Origin: Xestospongia bergquistia
Lineage: Eukaryota > Porifera > Demospongiae > Haplosclerida > Petrosiidae
DNA length: 64,000 bases
Assembly (NCBI GenBank): GCA_963965975.1
Contig: OZ014413.1
Span: forward strand, 1,304,501 to 1,368,500
Direction: 5' to 3'
Notes under the pieces: model-generated
Told to the model about the DNA's origin: nothing
Seen by the model: the letters and a program-made list of their open reading frames with translations, nothing else
Database searches by the model: none
Program-made: the position numbers and the translations under genes
Part shown: in pieces, positions 21,239-33,148 of the stretch
Layout of the letters: every line of letters begins with the position of its first letter
Position numbering within the stretch: position 1 is the first letter of the stretch

Positions 21239-22424
21239 ATGGCTATAGCAGCGAAAAAAGTTGAGATTGCTAAGGAAGGAGATGCAACTATTGGTTGTGT
21301 GACTGATATAGTTGTTGATACAGAGGAAGGAATTGTAGCAGAGAAGAAAACATTTGCTGTTTCAGTGCCAGATGGAAAAGGAGGAACAGCTGTTGTCTAT
21401 GGACAAGCTATTAAAGCTACAAAGATTGTAAGTGTTGTAGTTAAGTAATTATATTGCTACATATACACATACTTTTTTTTATTTTTAGCCTGACTGGATT
21501 AATAGTGAAGGTAAAATCTTCTCAGATCCTTTTAATTAAATGCTTTTTGACATTACACATATAGCAAGAACTCAAAGACCTGCTATTACAGATGGACAAA
21601 CAACTACAAGTAATTACAACACTTCTAGTAATGATACTGAGTCCATACAACCTTATATAAGTAAGTTACACTAATGACATTTAAGTTTGTGAACTTGTAT
21701 AATAGATTTATGCTGTTGTTGTCTGCTTGGCATAATAGCGTTTGTTGTTTGCCTTGGACTATCAATTCTTATAGGTCAGTGTACTATATATATAATTGTT
21801 CAATAAGTTGATGTCATTTGATGGGATGGTTAAAAAGAATGTACTTTGTTGTGTGTTTTGTGAATAAAGACGAAACAACCTCTTCAGTAAACAGTAAAGT
21901 TATTTTAAACTTATAAAACAGCAAAGTTTTGGTCAAGATGTAAAATGCAAACATTTATAAGTCTGAATTATGTTAAAACAATCAAACATAACATTATATA
22001 TTATTATATATGCGTGTGTGATGTGATATAATCTATTTTAGCTGCAGGGCCTCTTGCATCATGCACTCCTCTTAAGTTAGTCAGTTGGCTGACATTATTT
22101 CAACCGATATTCATATTATTAATATGTTGCTGTTGTTCTTGTTACTGGTATGCTAAAAAAGAATTCTATAGCAAATGTTCCAAATTCACTCTTTATTCTG
22201 CCATTTTCTCTATTATTGGGTTAACTGCATTGGTTGTAAGTGCCAGTGTGTATATGTATGGTTCTGCACTGGAAGTGGTCGAGTTTAAATGGACTACTGG
22301 AAACTGTCGAATCTCATTTGCTCCTTTCATTGCCTTGATGTTTTCATATTTATTTTGTTTGGTTTTTTTTGTTATGCCAAGTAAAGCAATTGTTAAACGT
22401 TTGAAGGAACTTATCACTGAATAG
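21239..22424 (+). CDS. Type B four-transmembrane protein, copy B5
   Basis: Exons 21239-21427, 21489-21510 (22 nt), 21565-21660, 21706-21774 (69 nt) and 22042-22424 give 252 residues. Exon 1 encodes the 63-residue N-terminal domain (MAIAAKKVEIAKEGDATIG onward), the microexon PDWINSE. Exon 3 is short and Ser/Thr/Asn-rich, with a single TQRP motif where B4 has many. TM1 carries CCCCLLG at its start, and TM2-TM4 follow. Loop cysteines are in ASCTPL and GNCRIS. With B4 it forms a third subgroup in which the TM1 exon has one extra codon. It is intact and presumably the functional partner of B4. Confidence 0.8.
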
Positions 22425-22628
22425 TAGTAGTCTTATGATCTGTATAACAAAAGTATGTTAAAACCCAATAGCATACTTTTTATAATGTATTAAAGTTTGA
22501 TGCAATATTTTAATTTAGCAAAAAAATATCTAACATTTTTTTGAATAACAGGGAAATATCTAATAAAAATATATAGGGAAAAGTCAAACAACAAAATGTC
22601 ATTTATATTGACACCAAAATCTATTAAT

Positions 22629-24210
22629 CTAAATAGTCTCTTCTTTGCTATAAGCTATGCATATATCAGAAAACCAAGTACTCTGAAAGGTACCACGATA
22701 TTCTTCTTCAGCGGTCATTCCATTTTTATAGACCTTACTTAGATTAGCAACATAGGGAACCTCAAGTATGTGTTTAGTTCCTTCAACAACAACAGTCATT
22801 GCAGTATGAGGAGGAACATTAGCACTTAATGGTTGGTCACTAGAGATAATTCGTACAATTGGATTGCCCCAGTTGGTGGTCATAAGTGGAACATCATTAT
22901 TCATTAAATGTTGAGCATTTACAGGTAAGACTCCTGCAATCAGAGCTAAAATGAAAAACACAAGTAGTTATTTGAATAAACAATTTGCTCCTTTAGTACT
23001 ATACAATTTACTTCATGCAATACAAGTATGTGTATCCTATTATATATAGTGATCATGATTATATAATTAGAATGATGTATATGTAGCACTCATGTTCAAT
23101 TTAGCAGTGCAGAACAAGTGTGAAAGGAAATAATAGCTTAGTGATATGTCCTGTTTTTTTTTGCTCTTGTAATAAAACCTAATTGTACATTGGCAGTTAT
23201 TATAAGAACTATCATGTATACACATATTAATATATACATGTTCTATCATGGCTACCTTAACACACTGTTGTAGTAACTTTACTCATACCTGCGTTAACAT
23301 TAGGTATAACATGCTGTTGATGATAATAATGAAAATTTGTTCCTTGCATAGAATAAAGTTTTAGCTTTTGCTCTGGTAAGCATCCAAGTGGAGTGACACA
23401 TACCACATCAGATTTATTGATATAAGGAACACCACATTTAAACTCTGTGGTAGGTGAATTGATACAATCCTCGAGACTTTTTTCTGTCCATGAAAAAGTC
23501 TCCGTAATAAAGAGTGAGGCACTAGTTTCCATCTTTTGAGCCAAGGACGATTCATTTTTAACAGCGACATTAGCCAACACGACACTAGGAACAGTAGTAT
23601 GCTTCAAAGCCTCATTACTTGTATCATATTTTACATCAGAAAATACTTGCTTGGATACTTCTTCAACAATTTCCACTTCTCCCTTAAGCACCAAAACCTC
23701 AAAGCTATCGTATGTAGTAACCCTTCGTGATTTATTCGGACACAGACTCAAAACACCAGCACGAGGATCAACTATACCAGGAATCAAGTCTTTCTTCTTG
23801 CCTGCTCTTGTTCGACCAATATAAAATGGTTCCCCAGGTTTTCCAAATCCACCTTCTAGTGCATTAGGTGGTATATCATCACCAGTGGTCTCTTCCCAAC
23901 CAAGTGCTGACTCTGCATAAGGACATACTAAAACTTCATATGAGTTGGAACCATACTCATACCTAGATTCTGGTACCATGTAAAAACAACAATTTTGACT
24001 TTTAACAATTCTGCCTGGTATCAAACTGCCATTATGTATTGCTATCCGACCAATATAGACGGTCTCTCCAGCTATTGTTCCTCCCTCTACTGCATGTTTG
24101 GGAACATCACCACCACTTGCTTTGACCCATTTTATAGTTCCTACTCCAGATGTCTCTCTCTCTCCATGATAAAGAACCTCTCTTTCTCCATGATTAAGCT
24201 CCATGTTCAA
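22629..24210 (-). CDS. DM9 / aerolysin-like (natterin-type) protein N1
   Basis: Two exons on the minus strand, 24210-23289 and 22945-22629, give 412 residues (a second ATG at 24204 is possible). Residues about 20-90 and 95-165 are two DM9 repeats (KWVKASGGDVPKHAVEGG; YIGR signature). The rest matches the aerolysin/natterin module in layout: a long strand region, a Ser/Thr-rich amphipathic stretch (TSASLFITETFSW) that in the family forms the membrane hairpin, then in exon 2 the VPPHTAMTVVVEG strand pair. The family binds glycans and forms oligomeric pores; activity here is inferred. No signal peptide is seen. It is divergent from N2, with 56 bp between start codons. Confidence 0.8.
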
Positions 24211-24266
24211 ATGTTAAAAAAAGGGGGGGGAGTCTGAAATTAAGTAACTCCACCCAACGAAAAAAG
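24211..24266. promoter_or_regulatory. 56-bp bidirectional promoter/leader between N1 and N2
   Basis: Only 56 bases separate the two opposed start codons. The segment contains actccaccc, the complement of a GGGTGGAGT box that resembles the GGGCGGAG box upstream of N4 and N6. Transcription starts may lie inside the opposite gene. Confidence 0.5.
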
Positions 24267-25674
24267 ATGGAGTTGCCTAATGACTGTCAGCAAAGAGAGA
24301 CAAAGGAATTTCATTATGGAGCATTAAAGTGGGTTAAAGCCAGCGATGGAGATGTTCCAAAAGATACTGTGGAAGGAGGAACAGTAGGCGAAGCAACATT
24401 TTACATTGGTCGCGTTGAGTGTGGTCGTGATCGTTGGATCCCTGGTATAATTGCAAAGCATAGTAAAAGTTGTGCCTATATCAATTCTCGTTGTAATTAT
24501 TTTAGTCGTAGTGACAAGTATGAAGCTTTAGTTTGTCCAAATGCTGCCGAATCATTGGAATGGGTGGAGACTACTGTTCAAAGCATCCCTCCAAATGCAG
24601 TAGTGGGTGGCTGTGAGGAAATGGGAAAACCGTATTATATTGGTCGGATACGTTTAGGTAAAGGCAAAAAGAAGGACGTAATTCCTGGTAAAGTTGATAT
24701 TTATCATGGAGGTTTGGTTACTTGTAAGTCTGTTGGTTCAAACAAAATTGGTACATTTGATAAGTTTGAGATTCTAGTGACCAAAGAAGAGGTACAAGTA
24801 ATTGAAGAAATATCTAGCCAAGAATTATTTGATGTTCAATATGACACAAATCCTTGTGCTTACAAACATATCATAATGCCAAATGTTGCTTTGGCAAATG
24901 TTCCTGTTGAAAACGAATCGTCTTTACCTCAGAAAATTAAAACTACTACCTCTTTTTTTATCACAGAGACTTTTTCATGGTCCAATGAATGTCCACAAAA
25001 TATGACCACTGCAATACGGACGGAATACCGCTGTGGTGTACCTTATGTTTCCTTTGGTAAGGAAGAGGTATGTGTTACTCCTGATGGTGTTTTACCAAGA
25101 CGGATGCAAAATCCAAATCATTTATTTGATCCTTATAAGACATCCTACATATACGACCGTATAAGTGAGTCACAAAAGGTCATACCAAATGTCAGAGCAG
25201 GTAGGTCTATGAAGTATTAACTTTATAAGTACAATAATGATTTTCTACCTATCTATCAGACTAACAAACACTGCCTTAATAGTCATGTCTATATAGATGT
25301 GTGTTTACTTATTAAAGGGGATATTTTATGATTTAATTTTTATTTTAATTATAGTAGTGTCTGTACAAGTACTACCAAAGTTCAAAAGAACGTCAACAGT
25401 AGGTGCTGATCATGTACTTACATCTACTGTCTGGGGTAATCCAATATTACATTACATCACTCACAAGCAAGAATTAAGTGCTAATGTTCCTCCTCATACT
25501 GCTATTACTGTTGTTGTTGAAGGAACTAAACATATACTTGAGGTTCCTTATGTTGCTAAAATGTTCAAACACTATAAAAGTGGACAGAACGTTATAGAAG
25601 AGTATCATGGAACATTTCAAAGTACTTGGTTTACTGATCTAGGCGTAGCATACGACAAAGAACACAAAATTTAG
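24267..25674 (+). CDS. DM9 / aerolysin-like (natterin-type) protein N2
   Basis: Exons 24267-25200 and 25355-25674 give 417 residues. The first DM9 repeat starts near residue 18 (LKWVKASDGDVPKDTVEGG) and the second near 93; both carry YIGR. The second DM9 repeat lacks the usual PRAG/PRTG turn (IYHGGL instead). The aerolysin-like half has the TTTSFFITETFSW stretch and, in exon 2, VPPHTAITVVVEG and a Trp-Phe near the end. The intron falls in the same place and phase as in all six paralogues (after a ...xAG codon, phase 1). It is head-to-head with N1. Confidence 0.8.
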
Positions 25675-26740
25675 TAGTCACTACATGTTTTAATTTTTTC
25701 TATTTTTTAAAAAAAAATTCACTTAGCAAAATGGCCAAAATAATGTATACATTAAAGAAACCTGGTTAAATGTTCATATACTTCAGGACAAAGAAAGCAT
25801 GAAGATTCACAGAATACTTTGATCTTCAATGCTAGTTCAGTCAGGACAGATAAAAATTGAAATACATTTAAAAGTACTTAAAGAAAATGCTGAACTAATA
25901 TTGTGAAAATTATAAGCACTTGATTTCCCAAAATTAATCTCAGCACTTTTTAACAAGACATAACAATTTTGAAAGTCAGCAAAATGTCATAGTATTTAAG
26001 GTGTGACTTATTGTCTGACACCGCCCAAAAATGAAGCACTCAAATGAAGGCACAGCTATATATAATCTTTTTATTGGATTTTCTTATGTAAGCAGAAGTT
26101 ACACGTTGTGGATTGATAATGTTTAGGTAAGGATTTTTATTTGTTGTAACATAAAAAAGAGACAATGATTTTTACATTAGTAATATGAAATTAACACAAT
26201 AAAACAAATAATTTGACACAAGAAGACAACTATACTATTTAGTGTCACACTCAGTATTACAGAATTGTCAAATGTAGTTATCAAGTATTGCATTTAGTTT
26301 TGGAATAGTACATATAAGGTACATCAAGACTATTGAGAAGGTTTTCCTCAGCAAATGGTTCCACCAATGCTACCTGACCCTGCAATACTGGTGTCCATGC
26401 ATGCACAAACTATACACATCTATTCATGGGAATAAAATTATAGCCATGCTGTCTTACATAACATTACAGCCTCCTTGTATCACCAACACAGCTAGCAATT
26501 GCTATGTTAGTGGTGTCCTCTAGTGTCTGCTGAAACATGCACCCTATTTTTTTAGGATTCCTGCAATCAACCAGCAAACATGCATGTTGTGAATGTACAA
26601 AGTTAGGTATAATACTTTTAAGTTAAAAAAATTCAAAACTTATTACAAACTTATGCTGCCACAAAGGAGTCATTTACTGAAGGTATTACTAAACTTATAG
26701 TTCTCAAATTGAATGTTACATGCGAGATTGTACTCTTTTC
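25675..26740. other. Spacer after N2
   Basis: AT-rich, no supported gene. From about 26,330 base composition starts to rise toward that of the retroelement fragment that follows. Confidence 0.4.
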
Positions 26741-26759
26741 AAGTCAAAAGGGTATTACA

Positions 26760-27300
26760 CTTCTAGTCTGTGAAGTGGAGAGGTCTGTCATACCAGCTGG
26801 GGACATAGGAAAATGTCTGGGTTACTGGTGGAGGGGAGACCTATCGGCTTCTAGATCTATTGACGAGAACACCAGGAAAGCCCATTGTGCTTTTTTTCCA
26901 TTTTGGTACCATTGGTGTGTTTCAGAGTGATGTTAGTCCATGAACTGTCTTCAAGAGTTGTGCTGGAGTCATGTGTTATGTCTGGTGAAGGAGTGCAAGG
27001 AGCTGGAGGAGTGGTTTGGATTGACTTTCACTTATATCATCCTCGGTGGGAGTCTTGGTTCAATCAGGGAGATGAGGAATGAAATTTGAGCTTGATAAGA
27101 AGCGTGCTGAGAGATACTTAGAGAAGGCCCCTATGGTTGCAGAGGTGTCAAGACAGCAGCTGAGTAGAGCTTTGAGTCATCACGGGAGAGGCTATCACCC
27201 ATGTCATCTATGTGAAGCTGCTCCACTTCCTGAGTTATTAGTCCTGAATCACATCCTGGTCTCACATGGGGAAGAGCTTCACCTATAGATCCTGAGCTGG
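26760..27300 (+). mobile_element. Fragment of a non-LTR retrotransposon reverse transcriptase
   Basis: This block is clearly richer in G+C than its surroundings. One frame reads GDIGKCLGYWWRGDLSASRS (from about 26,800), and after a frameshift the neighbouring frame reads SSRVVLESCVMSG. These resemble the C-terminal part of the RT region of LINE-type elements commonly found in animal genomes (inference from memory of the family). No intact domain, ends or target-site duplication were found. The following open frame (27079-27288) may be the element's 3' part. Confidence 0.55.
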
Positions 27301-27470
27301 ACTACAAGAAGTTGATGAACTTATTAGAAAAACTGCATTTAGATGTTTTGTCTAAGTTTAGTAACATATTCATTACATGCTGATTTTTATTCCAAATCGT
27401 GCCCAATGGGGATTTATCGATTTGAACTTTGAACTATTGAACAAGAAGGTTAAAAATTGAAGGCTAACTA

Positions 27471-29387
27471 ATGGCACTCAATGAAGGAATGGAGACTCTT
27501 CCTCAAGTAGAGGGAGAGGTATCTAAAAAAGGATCTCTTAAATGGATTCAAACTGATTATGAGGCTTTTCCAGAACATGCTGTGGAGGGAGGAACATTGG
27601 CTGGAGAGACTGTCTATATTGGTCGCGTGGCAGCTCGTGACTATTTAAAAATTTACAATAACCTGATTCCATGTATAGTTGTCAAGAACTCTAACACTTG
27701 CTTGTATATCGAACCAGATGCAACTTATGAACGTAATTGTTCTTCAAATTACGAAGTCTTGGTATGTCCCAATCCTACTGAGGTGTTAGAGTGGGTGGAC
27801 GCTACAGGTGATAGCATTCCACCCAATGCAGTTGAAGGTGGTTTTGAAAAACCTGGAGATCCTTATTATATTGGTCGAATAAATGTCCGTCATGGCAGGA
27901 AGAAGGACTGGGTTCATGGCAAAGTTGATCCTCGTGCTGGTGTTTTAATAGTTGGTACTGGTGAGGATAGAGAGGTTGTTACATTTAAGGAATTTCAGAT
28001 TTTAGTGCTCAAAGGAGAAGGAGAGATTATTGAAGAGATATCCAAGCAAACGTTAGATGATGTGAAGTATGACATAAGTGCTATGAATCATGTTACAGTT
28101 ACTGGGGTTCCTTTAGCTACTGTACCTCTTCAGAATGTGACTTCTTTACCAGAGAAAATTAAAACAAATACTACATATATTGTCACTGAGACATTTTCGT
28201 GGTTTAAAGAAGAATCTGAGGAAAACCTTTACAATGCACCAGCAACAGATTTAAAATGTGGCGTACCATTTATCTCCATTGGTGAAAGTGATATTGTATG
28301 TGTTACTCCTCAGTCCATTCTGCCAGGTCAGATGCTTAAGTTGGATGAAGAATCACCTATGAATTCATATAATTACTACAAACCAGGTTATGTTGAACCT
28401 CCTGTTACAATGGGTATGTTTAATGATCATAATACTTCATGCACATTTAATGCATGACCACTGATTCACATTAAACATCTATGCATGATCACTTCCTATC
28501 TGCCATATTAAGTATATTTTTAATATATTTTTTAGAAATATTTTTTACAGATTAAGCTCTTTGTGAAAATTAAATCCAGCAAAGGAGGGGATGTATACAG
28601 AACTATTCATATATGTGTCACCACCCTTAATGACGAAATATAAAAGAGTGCACATTTACAAAGATAAATAATGTTAAAACCAGAATCCTTTATGTAATAC
28701 CATAGATCAGGAAACTTTCGCATTACAAAAGTTTCATGTAAAAAATTTACGTGTTAAAAAAAATTTGAACATAAGAGGCGTGTACAAAATTTATTAACCC
28801 TATTTATTTCAATGTGTAATAATGTTTGTGTAATTTATTTTTGTACATCGTCCAATGTTCGAATTTTTTTTAATAACAAAACTTTCCCAATCTATGGTAT
28901 TCATATTATTTAGCTAATAGCTGCTAACTGTTACATGCATCAAAGTACCCTTCATGTAAAGTGATAAATACACTATCAATGTAATAATCTTCAATTATAA
29001 ATAGTATGTCTTGTTCAATTAGTTTATTCTGGTATTAATTTTTTCATTAATATAGTTATGGTTGCAGGATCATTACCACCTGAACCTGAAAATGGAAGTC
29101 ACTTTGAAAAAATGAAATTCGAAAATATACTTGCAACAACTCCTTGGGGACGTCCTATTAAACGTCGAATCACTAGAAACCAGGAACTAAGTGCTAATGT
29201 TCCTCCTTACACTGCATTGACAGTAATAGTACAAGGAACTCAACACATACTTGAAATTCCCTATGTTGCTAATTTGAGCAAGGTCTACAAAAATGGAATG
29301 ACTGCTGAGGAAGAGTATCATGGAACATTTAAAAGTACATGGTTTTCTGATATAGGCATTGCTTTTAAAAACGAAAGATCAATTTAA
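27471..29387 (+). CDS. DM9 / aerolysin-like (natterin-type) protein N3
   Basis: Exons 27471-28413 and 29056-29387 give 424 residues, the longest of the six. Two DM9 repeats (KWIQTDYEAFPEHAVEGG; EWVDATGDSIPPNAVEGG) are followed by the aerolysin-like region with an amphipathic TNTTYIVTETFSWF segment. Exon 2 carries VPPYTALTVIVQG. The intron is enlarged by a 198-bp MITE (28700-28897). The upstream GC box shared by N4-N6 is not evident. Its spacing from N2 has been widened by the retroelement fragment. Confidence 0.8.
28700..28897. mobile_element. MITE copy 2 in the N3 intron
   Basis: The 198-bp element has inverted ends ccatagatcaggaaac / actttcccaatctatgg and TA on both sides. It is related along its length to 9209-9417, sharing the internal gtacatcgtccaa and the gttcgaa-like core. 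It is better preserved at the right end than copy 1. Confidence 0.78.
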
Positions 29388-29427
29388 TTTTTGTAAAAAC
29401 CTTTCGTAATAATTATCTTTACATATG

Positions 29428-29435
29428 GGGCGGAG
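29428..29435 (+). promoter_or_regulatory. GGGCGGAG box upstream of N4
   Basis: The same octamer occurs upstream of N6 (33086-33093), and GGGCGGGG upstream of N5 (30966-30973), each 28-56 bp before the start codon. In such AT-rich DNA this is a likely shared core-promoter or activator site. Confidence 0.45.
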
Positions 29436-29483
29436 TCGAAGTTATTCCAGCCTACCTTCCCAGTAAGTACTAAAGAGGGCAAT

Positions 29484-30892
29484 ATGGAAACTGTTACAGT
29501 AAAGTGGGTTAAATCACGCTATGGAGATAGGCTTATCAATCATGCTGTACAAGGAGGAACATTAGCCGAGCAACCTGTCCACATTGGTCGCGTACGTTTC
29601 AACAAGAGCTTGGTTCCAGGCAGAGTAGTTAAAGAGAATGACTATTGTAGTTATTGTAAATATATTCCACCAGATCCCAAATATGGTGAGGTTCGTGATT
29701 CCAATTATGACGTCCTAGTATGTCCACATCCTACTGACGCATTAGACTGGGTGATGACCACTGGCAATAACATTCCTTTTAATGCAGTTGAAGGAGGTTA
29801 CCAGAAACCTGGAGAACCGTACTATATTGGTAGAATACGGACAGGTGAAGCAATGGATATGGTACATGGGAGGGTTGACCCTCGTACTGGTGTTTTGACT
29901 CTTGTAAGTGGTTTTAGCAATAATGGTCAGGCACAAGTCACTACATACAATGAGTTTGAGATTTTAGTGTTAAAGGATAAAGCGATAATTATTGAAGAAA
30001 TATCTCAGCAAACATTATGTAATGTCAGATATAATACAAATCCTGAAGCTATTAAACATACTATTGTTCCTAATGTTGCTTTGGCTAATGTTCCCGTGAG
30101 AAATGCATCGTCTTCTGTTCAAAAAGTAAAAGCCAGCACTTCTTTTTTAATTACTGAAAGCTTTTTATGGTCTAATAATAACACACCACAAAACAATAGT
30201 TCACCAATGACGGAATTCAAGTGTGGTGTGCCTTACTTTTCTTTTAAAGATAATGCAGTACATGTTACTCCTATAGCTGTTCTACCTCACCAGGTATTAC
30301 CATGTGATGAAAGAGTTTATCCACAATATGCAAATAATGTGTTACCTCGAGTTACATCAGGTAGATTATCATTACTTTTTTTCTTTTATTTAATGTAACA
30401 TCTCGTTTAGTTTAAATTAGACATGTGAATAGTTAATTCTTCAACTACAATTAATACTTACACATGACTAGACTCTATATATTTTGTAATTACATCAGTC
30501 TGCATACTGATCGATAACATCCATTAATGATAAAGTACAACGTGATTTAAATTCTTATAATATACTTTTTTTATTTAGTTATGATTGGTGGGAGTTTATC
30601 TGAAGACCATGAGCGAATGATATCGTACAATTATAAACTCACTGCTTCAAACTGGGGCGATCCTATTTTACGTTACATCCCTTGGGACCAGGATTTAAGT
30701 GCTGATGTTCCTCCCCATACTGAATTGATAGCAATAGTTGAGGGTACAAAACATATACTTGAGGTCCCTTTTGTTGCTACTCTGAGAATAGCTTATGAAA
30801 ATGGATTGACTGCTGAAGAAGAATGTCATGGAACATTTAAAAGTACATGGTTTTCTGATATAGGCATAGGATATGATACAAAATTAACGTAA
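29484..30892 (+). CDS. DM9 / aerolysin-like (natterin-type) protein N4
   Basis: Exons 29484-30360 and 30579-30892 give 396 residues. The first DM9 repeat begins almost at the N-terminus (VKWVKSRYGDRLINHAVQGG), so there is no room for a signal peptide. The second (DWVMTTGNNIPFNAVEGG) has YIGR and PRTG. The C-terminal half has the SVQKVKASTSFLITESF stretch and, in exon 2, VPPHTELIAIVEG. Here a Glu-Leu replaces the usual small residues, so the strand is less typical. It is most like N5 over exon 1 (shared KHTIVPNVALANVPVRNAS). Confidence 0.8.
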
Positions 30893-30965
30893 AAAAGACC
30901 CATAATTCTTAGTTTTGTATGCCATTTTCAATAGAATGTAGTAATTTAATCTCAAACATAGCTTT

Positions 30966-30973
30966 GGGCGGGG
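30966..30973 (+). promoter_or_regulatory. GGGCGGGG box upstream of N5
   Basis: This variant of the box seen before N4 and N6 lies 28 bp before the N5 start codon. Confidence 0.4.
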
Positions 30974-31000
30974 CTACAATAACACCACACAACTTTCAAC

Positions 31001-32828
31001 ATGAAGGCTGCAACCCTAAAATGGACTAGAGCTAGCAACGGACATATCCCGAAAAATGCTGTAGAAGGAGGGAAAATAGGCAAAGAGACCGCCTATATAG
31101 GTCGCGTAAGTGACAATGACAGATTGATACCAGGAAGAGTTACAAAGGGAAGTGACTGTTTCTTCAATGATGGATCTTGTGTCCCCAATTATGAAGTACT
31201 AGTGTGTTCCCGTTCAGCTGAGGTTTTGGAATGGGTGGAGACTACTGGTGATAAGATTCCGCCAAATGCAGTTGAAGGTGGCTATGAAGAACCTGAACAA
31301 CCTTACTATATTGGCCGAGCACAAGTAGTGAAAGGTAAAAAGAAGGATTTGGTTCCTGGTAAGGTTGATCCTCGTACTGGTGTTCTGACTGTTTTTAGTA
31401 TGGGAACAGTTGCTACACATGATACATTTGAGATATTGGTGTTCAGAGGTGAAGTAGAAATTATTGAAGAAATATCTCAGCAAACACTATCTGATGTTAT
31501 ATATGATACAAGTCCTGAAGCTATTAAACATACTATAGTCCCTCATGTTGCTTTAGCTAATGTTCCTGTGAGAAATGCATCGACATTGACTCAGAAAATA
31601 AAAACCAGCACTTCCCTCTTTATTACAGAGACATTTGCATGGACTGACAAAATCTTACGAAATTGCGTCAATACACCAAAAACAGAATTCAGATGTGGTG
31701 TGCCTTATTTTTCTTTTGAAGATAATACTGTGTATGTTACTCCGCAAAGTGTTTTACCAACGCAAATGATACAAGTATATCGGAATCCTGATGATGTGCA
31801 TAGCTTGTCCTCCACTCCAAATAGTGTGGTACCCAGAGTTCAATCAGGTATGTGTATGTTAAACTTTTAATTGTTAATGATACCATAATTGGAGAAATTA
31901 ACACGCTGTTAAAATAACGTGAACTGTCCAAAATTTAGCCATTGAAATATTAATGTTTGTGTAAATAATGTGGACACACACTCACATACACACACACAGG
32001 CACAAGGTTGACATGGTTCACTTATTATGTTGTTCCATGCACTAAGGTAGTGCATGTTAAGCAACTTTGTTGCTAGTAGGAAGAGACTGCTTCTTGAAAT
32101 ACTTGAATAACGTAGCCATTTCTCTCAATCGATCCTTGGATAGAACTAAAACATGCAGCTGGACTAATTTAATACATGCAATCTAAATTAATGCAGGGAA
32201 AAAATAATTTCTTAATAAGACAATCACATTAATTTTCCCAATAACGGTATCCGGTAGGTATCATAAGTGAGCCTGGACTGCCCGGTAGGTATTATAAGTA
32301 AAATAATGAACCCGTAATTCTGCAATTTGATTGGTCTATTCTAATTATGTATATAATAAATTTTTTATTATAGTATATATACATAACACATTTTTATGGT
32401 TTGTATTCTAATTTGTAGTGTTATTAAAGAGATATGTACTATAAATATGTATCACATGTATACTCAGCAACTATTAATTTTATAGTTTCATGTTTCTATC
32501 ATTAGCTATGGCTGTAGGACGCTTACCACCAGATTTTGATGACATGTTCTCTTATCGTAGAGATGGTCCTCTTACTACCACTTATTGGGGCAATCCTATT
32601 TCACATTATATCATCCAAAAGCAGGAACTAAGTGCTAATGTTCCTCCTCATACTGCAATGACTGTAGTAGTCGAAGGAACTAAACATACACTTGAAGTTC
32701 CTTATGTTGCTAATCTAAGTAAGGTCTACAATAATGGAATGACTGCTGAAGAGGAATACCATGGTACCTTTCAGAGTACTTGGTTCTCTGACATAGGTGT
32801 AGGTTATACCAAAGAAGAAGCAATTTAA
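31001..32828 (+). CDS. DM9 / aerolysin-like (natterin-type) protein N5
   Basis: Exons 31001-31847 and 32506-32828 give 389 residues, the shortest of the set. DM9 repeat 1 starts at residue 5 (LKWTRASNGHIPKNAVEGG), and repeat 2 is canonical (VETTGDKIPPNAVEGG, YIGR, VPGKVDPRTG). The aerolysin-like part has TSTSLFITETFAW. Exon 2 has VPPHTAMTVVVEG and STWFSDIGVG. All features of the family are present, so it is a good candidate for a functional pore-forming lectin-like protein. The intron (658 bp) contains a short duplicated ccggtaggtat.ataagt unit near 32250-32300. Confidence 0.82.
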
Positions 32829-33085
32829 AATATATTTTTCTTGTTCTTTTTGTTTTAGCATTTGGTATAACTTGAAATTATTTGAATTTAGTTTTTTATT
32901 TTCATTCAACTATTTTGTTACCTGCAGGCGGTTACATTTGATATTGACTTCCAGTTCTTAATCTGTATTAAAATTGACAGACAGTGGTATCATAGTGGCC
33001 TCAGACCTATAAGTATAGGTATGGAACTGAGACTAGTCACTAAATATTAATATAATTATAATTACATAGCACGACTTAATAAGTT

Positions 33086-33093
33086 GGGCGGAG
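33086..33093 (+). promoter_or_regulatory. GGGCGGAG box upstream of N6
   Basis: Identical octamer to the one before N4, 56 bp before the N6 start codon. Confidence 0.45.
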
Positions 33094-33148
33094 CTGTGGA
33101 AACAATTAATAACTACTTTAACTTTCCACTCAAGATATTACTAAGATC

